Translations under genes and position numbers: made by a program | Shown here: piece by piece, positions 60,645-64,000 of the stretch | Layout: the number at the start of each line of letters is the position of its first letter | Position numbering within the stretch: the first letter of the stretch is position 1 | The notes under the pieces: model-generated | Seen by the model: only the letters and a program-made list of their open reading frames with translations | What the model was told of the DNA's origin: nothing | Database searches by the model: none | Assembly: GCA_024227565.1 (NCBI GenBank) | Contig: JAAEUE010000333.1 | Coordinates: 1-64,000, forward strand | Source: Alphaproteobacteria bacterium | GTDB taxonomy: Bacteria; Pseudomonadota; Alphaproteobacteria; Rhizobiales; CAJQND01 | DNA: 64,000 bases | Reading direction: 5' to 3'

Positions 60645-61565
60645 TCAGTCCGGCTCACGTCGCAGCTCGTGGCATGAGCAATGCACCCCGCCACCGCCGA
60701 GAGCGAACATGTCATAGTCAATTGCGGTGACGGCAAACCCGGCCTCTTCAAGCTGCCGGTTCACATTGATGTTGTGGCTCATGGACAACACCCGCCTGTT
60801 GCCCAAGGAGACAACATTGCCTCCTAATTTCACACAATCGGCGTAGGAAACCTTGATCACGTCAATGCCATGGGTTTGTTTGATGTAGTCCAGGGCGTAA
60901 GATTGCAGCGCATCTTCGCACACCAGGGCAAGCCCTTTTTCCAGCATCACAACCACAGCATCCATGTGCACAAACTGCGGCGGAATCGGTGAAACCAGAA
61001 CCTCCCAACCTTCGGCCCGCAGCCAACCGGCCACCTAGTCTGCGCCCTCGCGCGTCGAACGGTCGCCGGACCAGCCGAGAAGGGCAACGCCGGGCTTGAG
61101 GATGACAAAGTCGCCACCTTCAAAGTGGCCAGCCGTCACCCAGTTCCAGATCGCGATGCCAGCGCTGCTGTAGAACTTGGCAGCAACCGAATAGTCACGC
61201 CGGCGCGGCGGCGTCTGGATCGATGTTATCACCGCACCCCACGGGGTCATGAAGCTTGAGTCTCTGGTGAACACCGAAGAGGGGAGCCCTTCGTCCGCAT
61301 CGACAAAGTGCACCCGAACGCCATTGCTCTCGTAAATGTCCACCATCTCCCGGTGCTGGCGCACGGCGGCCTGTTGATCGAAGCGATGTCCCATCTTGTC
61401 CATATTGGCGAAGGTGACGGCGGATATCGAATTGAGCGGGACCCAACGGAAATGATCGGGCTTACCCAATAGCACATCGGTCAGAACACCCGTTTGAGCC
61501 TGAATGCCCCACGGCACCAAGGGTGCTTCGGCGGCACCCTCCAGGTTCTTTGTATGAAGCGTCAT
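60645..61565 (-). pseudogene. Arginine deiminase/DDAH superfamily gene with an in-frame TAG
   Basis: Two open halves (61565 to 61035, 61034 to 60645) lie in the same frame, separated by one TAG at 61037-61035 in the sequence REGAD-stop-VAGWLRAEG. Together they give 307 codons, a normal length for an arginine deiminase-superfamily (guanidine/amidine-modifying) hydrolase. Catalytic residues survive on both sides: FTRDSSF and GHFEGGDF before, VHMDAV and GGGVHCSCHE with the Cys after. A single change from CAG is the simplest cause. It follows ectC by 13 bases. Confidence 0.8.
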
Positions 61566-61578
61566 GTAATGCTGTCCC

Positions 61579-61965
61579 CTAGTCTAGCAAGGCGTAGCCG
61601 CCATCTTCATTATGGATTTCCTGGCCGGTCAGCGCTGGTGTAAAAACACAAACCAGACACAGCTGACCTTCGGTGGCGCGCAAAATGTGGGCGTCGTGCT
61701 TGTCAAGCACGTAGATCGTGCCTGGGCGCACTTGGTGAGTTTCGCCTGTGGCCACGTTCACCACTTCGCCCTTTCCCGCCGAGCAATAGTTGGTCTCAAT
61801 ATGGTTCTTGAACTCGAGGTGAAGCTCGCAACCCTCGTCCAACATCGTGTCGTGAAACGAATAGCTCAGGCCGTCTTCCTTCAGAAGGATGCGTCGGCTC
61901 TCCCAACCATCTCCGACGATATGCCGTTCTCCACCAAGCAGATCCTCTAGTTTTTTCACGATCAT
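61579..61965 (-). CDS. ectC: Ectoine synthase (EctC)
   Basis: A 128-residue cupin. Iron-binding Glu57, Tyr85 and His93 and the substrate-site Trp21, Arg25, Thr40 and His55 of EctC are present; position 38, usually Asn, is His, and 52 is Phe for Tyr. CVFTPALTGQEIHNEDGGY matches the C-terminal signature. EctC closes the ring of N-gamma-acetyl-diaminobutyrate to ectoine. No ectA, ectB, ectD or ask_ect is in the window, so it is solitary. Its ATG directly follows the AraC stop. Confidence 0.85.
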   Translation of the reverse strand: MIVKKLEDLLGGERHIVGDGWESRRILLKEDGLSYSFHDTMLDEGCELHLEFKNHIETNYCSAGKGEVVNVATGETHQVRPGTIYVLDKHDAHILRATEGQLCLVCVFTPALTGQEIHNEDGGYALLD

Positions 61966-62577
61966 CTAGTTTGCCTTGTTCGCCCGGTAGTCGCGCGGGC
62001 TCATCTGAAAATGGTCACGGAAGGATTTTGAGAAATGCTGCATGTTCTCAAAGCCGCGCGCCATGGCGAGTTCGGTGATTGTCCGGTCTGCCAGTTGGGC
62101 CGCCTCCGACCCGCCAACCTGACTTGCGCAGTCGATCCGCATGCCCGTAAGTTGGCCAGCTTCAGGCAAGCGGCCCAGCAGGTCGGCTTTCCGCACCTGC
62201 AACACCAGCTGCTGGAAACCGCCCGTCAGTGACAAGTGATAAGGATCGGTGCTGCAGTAGAGCGCGCAATCTCCTCTTTTCAGTTCGGCACGCCGGTCAT
62301 GCTGCGTGATATCGGCTGCGTTGGAAGTTTGAAGGCTCAGGAGGAAATACTCCTCATCGGCCTGGGCGATATCTTGGGGGCGGCGGTAAACATCGTGAGC
62401 GTTGCCCGACACCAGTGAGACAGCGATATTGGGATAGCGCCGCAGCTTGATTTCACCTTGAAAGCCGGAAGGTTGTTCAATCTCGCAGCCCAAATGCACG
62501 TAGGCATCACACACCGCCTCACGCCAATAGGAAAAGCGTTCACGCTCCGCTACGGTTTCTGTACTGAAGTGCTCCAT
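61966..62577 (-). pseudogene. AraC family regulator with an internal deletion
   Basis: 203 residues where this family has about 320. Residues 1-155 match the AraC-binding-like (PF14525) sensor domain (FSTETVAERERFSYWREAVCDAYV, CALYCSTDPYHL). The sequence then jumps from ASQVGG to the second helix-turn-helix (ITELAMARGFENMQHFSKSFRDHFQMSPRDYR); the rest of the sensor domain and the first helix-turn-helix are missing. The frame is kept, so a shortened protein may be made, but normal DNA binding is doubtful. Abuts ectC. Confidence 0.75.
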
Positions 62578-62764
62578 CGGTCACAAAGCCTCCTGTATTG
62601 CCGGCAACTCCTGCAGAGCCAAACGGGCAGAGGTCGCTGCATCGTTTCTCAAAAACGCAAACGATTGCGCCCAAACAGCAAAGCGTATGGTGGCAGTGTT
62701 TGGCAGACTAACGCGTTAGGAGGGCGGCCACAACTCGCCGCCGCGCAAGCAAAAGGTGCTCCAA

Positions 62765-63016
62765 ATGACACAGCAAGCATTCAAAGTGGCCGCCGTGCAG
62801 GCGGCGCCGGCCTTTCTCGATCTGGAGGGATCGGTTGAGAAAGCGGTCTCATTGATTGATGACGCAGGCGCGCAAGGGGTCAAGCTCATCGCGTTGCCGG
62901 AAACCTGGATTCCCGGGTATCCTTGGTGGATATGGCTGGGCGCGCCGGCCTGGGGCATGCAGAATGTGGCCGAGGAAGACGCGGCCGGTGATGGCGCGGA
63001 GGCTGCATTCGTGTAG
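62765..63016 (+). pseudogene. Truncated aliphatic nitrilase
   Basis: The N-terminal ~70 residues match nitrilases: FKVAAVQAAPAFLDLEGSVEKA and LIALPETWIPGYPWWIWLGAPAW with the catalytic Glu. The frame then ends after 83 codons, where nitrilases have over 300. The Lys and Cys of the triad are lost. Only 31 bases separate its end from the TetR gene, so the rest is deleted. It is divergent from the AraC remnant. Confidence 0.78.
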
Positions 63017-63047
63017 GTCGCTTGAAAAAATCGAAACCTTGGCGTGT

Positions 63048-63632
63048 TTATTTGGTGAAGAGCTGGCGTGCGGTTGTCTTGAGGGAACCTACATACTCTT
63101 CCTGAGACCAGCCGCACTCCTGGGTCAGTTGTTCCCAGTTGCGCACCGATAACAAGGTCCAAAGCAGGTCGCTGGCCTGCTTGGGCGTGTGGCGAGCCGA
63201 AAGCTCACCGTCCGTTTGCAAGGCATCTATGGCTGCTTCGCAGCCCTCGCGCATGTCCTGCATGCGCTGTGCCCAGGCTTCGGCCGCCGCTTCGTCTGTA
63301 TCGCTCATCGCCAGTATGGCCTTGGCCATGCCGTAGATTTCCGGAATGTAGGAGCCCCAGGCTTCGATATAGGCATCCAGGCGGTCCAGGCCGCTGGTTG
63401 CATTGCGGCTGGCGGCCAGCCGGGCGTCGCTGCCTTTTATCTCATCAAGATAGAACGTGGTGGCAATCAGCAGGTCCGCTCTGGTGGCGAAGTGCAGATA
63501 GAGCGCCTGGCGGCTGATGCCGGCCTGCTTGGCAATATCGGCCATGCGCACCTTTTCACCCTGGCCGTTTTCCAGAAGGTTCAAGGTTGTTTGAAGAATG
63601 CGGGTTCGGGTATCTGGGTTTTCACTTGACAT
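63048..63632 (-). CDS. TetR family transcriptional regulator
   Basis: A protein of about 194 residues. The TetR helix-turn-helix is at 10-55 (RTRILQTTLNLLENGQGEKVRMADIAKQAGISRQALYLHF). The C-terminal ligand domain is not assigned. The ATG at 63632-63630 lies inside operator copy 1, so the first codons are part of the regulatory site. It is divergent from the NmrA-like gene, which it probably represses along with itself. Confidence 0.9.
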   Translation of the reverse strand: MSSENPDTRTRILQTTLNLLENGQGEKVRMADIAKQAGISRQALYLHFATRADLLIATTFYLDEIKGSDARLAASRNATSGLDRLDAYIEAWGSYIPEIYGMAKAILAMSDTDEAAAEAWAQRMQDMREGCEAAIDALQTDGELSARHTPKQASDLLWTLLSVRNWEQLTQECGWSQEEYVGSLKTTARQLFTK

Positions 63633-63681
63633 GGTGTCAATTACCAACTACTTGACATCATGTCAATTGACACGGTGTCAA
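63626..63681. promoter_or_regulatory. Three TetR-type palindromic operators
   Basis: Three 15-base sites fit TTGACAYSRTGTCAA: 63626-63640 (TTGACATGGTGTCAA), 63652-63666 (TTGACATCATGTCAA, a perfect palindrome) and 63667-63681 (TTGACACGGTGTCAA). Copies 2 and 3 adjoin. Copy 1 covers the tetR start codon. They fill the 66-base gap between the divergent starts and match what a TetR dimer would bind. Confidence 0.8.
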
Positions 63682-63698
63682 GTGAATTGGAGAAAACT

Positions 63699-64000
63699 AT
63701 GAAACTGATTATCTTTGGAGCGACCGGAACCGTGGGACGTCAGCTTGCTGAACAGGCCTTGTCTGAGAACCACCAAGTCACAGTCTTTGTGCGCAATCCT
63801 GCCAAGTTCGGAGCGCCGCACCCTAATCTGCGCGTGATGAAAGGGGATGTGCTGGATCCTGCTGCTGTTCGCCAAGCGGTTGTGGGGCATGATGTCGTGC
63901 TGTGTGCGTTGGGCAGGCCGCTGATGAACAAGGAACAACTGCGCACAAAGGGCACACAAAACATCGTTCAAGCCATGCAGCAAACCGGCGTACAGCGACT
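63699..64000 (+). CDS. NAD(P)-binding NmrA-like oxidoreductase, cut by the window end
   Basis: The first ~100 residues of an atypical SDR: Rossmann motif LIIFGATGTVGRQLAEQAL at the N-terminus and NLRVMKGDVLDPAAVRQAV, then GHDVVLCALGRP, as in NmrA/NAD(P)H-binding proteins and flavin/quinone reductase relatives. GGAG lies before the ATG. The start is 18 bases past operator copy 3, so the promoter is under TetR control. The C-terminus lies outside the window. Confidence 0.85.
   Translation, partial: MKLIIFGATGTVGRQLAEQALSENHQVTVFVRNPAKFGAPHPNLRVMKGDVLDPAAVRQAVVGHDVVLCALGRPLMNKEQLRTKGTQNIVQAMQQTGVQR

Noticed and set aside
61035..61037. TAG as a recoded amino acid (pyrrolysine or programmed readthrough)
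   Set aside because: No pyl genes or readthrough element seen, and neighbouring genes are also damaged, so mutation or base-call error is simpler.
1..64000. tRNA, rRNA, CRISPR array, prophage, insertion sequence
   Set aside because: Intergenic stretches were read for cloverleaf and T-loop sequences, regular repeats and transposase or integrase motifs; none was convincing.

Overview
The window looks like a chromosomal segment of an alphaproteobacterium, most likely a Hyphomicrobiales (Rhizobiales) relative, with GC clearly above 55 percent over most of its length. This rests on the galU-galE-lytic transglycosylase-DUF459-gltD-gltB block, TAXI-type TRAP transport, MocR/GlxA regulators and holdfast-like polysaccharide genes. 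No rRNA, tRNA, CRISPR array, intact phage or insertion sequence was seen. The first ~1.9 kb (Asp/Asn beta-hydroxylase and sulfotransferase genes) is visibly richer in AT than the rest and may be acquired DNA.

Layout. 0.2-6.1 kb: hydroxylase, sulfotransferase, GlxA regulator, divergent EamA exporter/MocR regulator pair, secreted unknown. 6.1-10.7 kb: minus-strand TPR-sulfotransferase and ATP-grasp genes that overlap, CPBP protease, LysR. 10.8-15.3 kb: globin, FolM-like reductase with folB, GT4, VOC protein, Asp/Glu racemase family protein, unknown. 15.3-19.0 kb: large PAS hybrid kinase, a small secreted protein with its terminator, GFA protein. 19.1-23.3 kb: TAXI TRAP transporter followed by a 2-hydroxyacid dehydrogenase and NIPSNAP protein. 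23.3-26.6 kb: minus-strand caspase-PhzF-ketopantoate reductase operon. 26.8-31.2 kb: GFA, secreted DUF255 thioredoxin protein with a DsbD-alpha-like tail, fluoroacetate-dehalogenase-like hydrolase, PhnZ-like HD oxygenase. 31.2-42.0 kb: galU, galE, MltB-type transglycosylase, DUF459 hydrolase, gltD, gltB. 42.3-54.7 kb: surface polysaccharide cluster (GH10, UDP-glucuronate decarboxylase, GumC/Wzz, CelD-like acyltransferase, Wzx, Wzy-type, two GT2, WecG/TagA, epimerase, deacetylase). 54.9-59.6 kb: aconitase X large and small subunits, prolyl-oligopeptidase-type peptidase, threonine aldolase. 59.6-63.0 kb: PepSY-like and ferric-reductase-like membrane genes, then a partly decayed locus with a solitary ectoine synthase gene. 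63.0-64.0 kb: TetR and a divergent NmrA-like reductase, cut by the window end, sharing three palindromic operators.

The most interesting items are: (i) the ectC locus, where a solitary ectoine synthase homologue sits between an internally deleted AraC regulator and an arginine-deiminase-superfamily gene broken by one TAG codon, with a truncated nitrilase alongside; (ii) a polysaccharide cluster holding most Caulobacter holdfast gene classes plus a UDP-xylose synthase and a Tat-exported xylanase; (iii) an 80-base repeat present twice in inverted orientation 35 kb apart, with one compensated stem change; (iv) three 15-base operators, one containing the tetR start codon; (v) a terminator-like hairpin just upstream of gltB; (vi) an operator-like inverted repeat around the Shine-Dalgarno sequence of a MocR gene. 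No claim was tested by database search; family calls come from motifs read in the translations.
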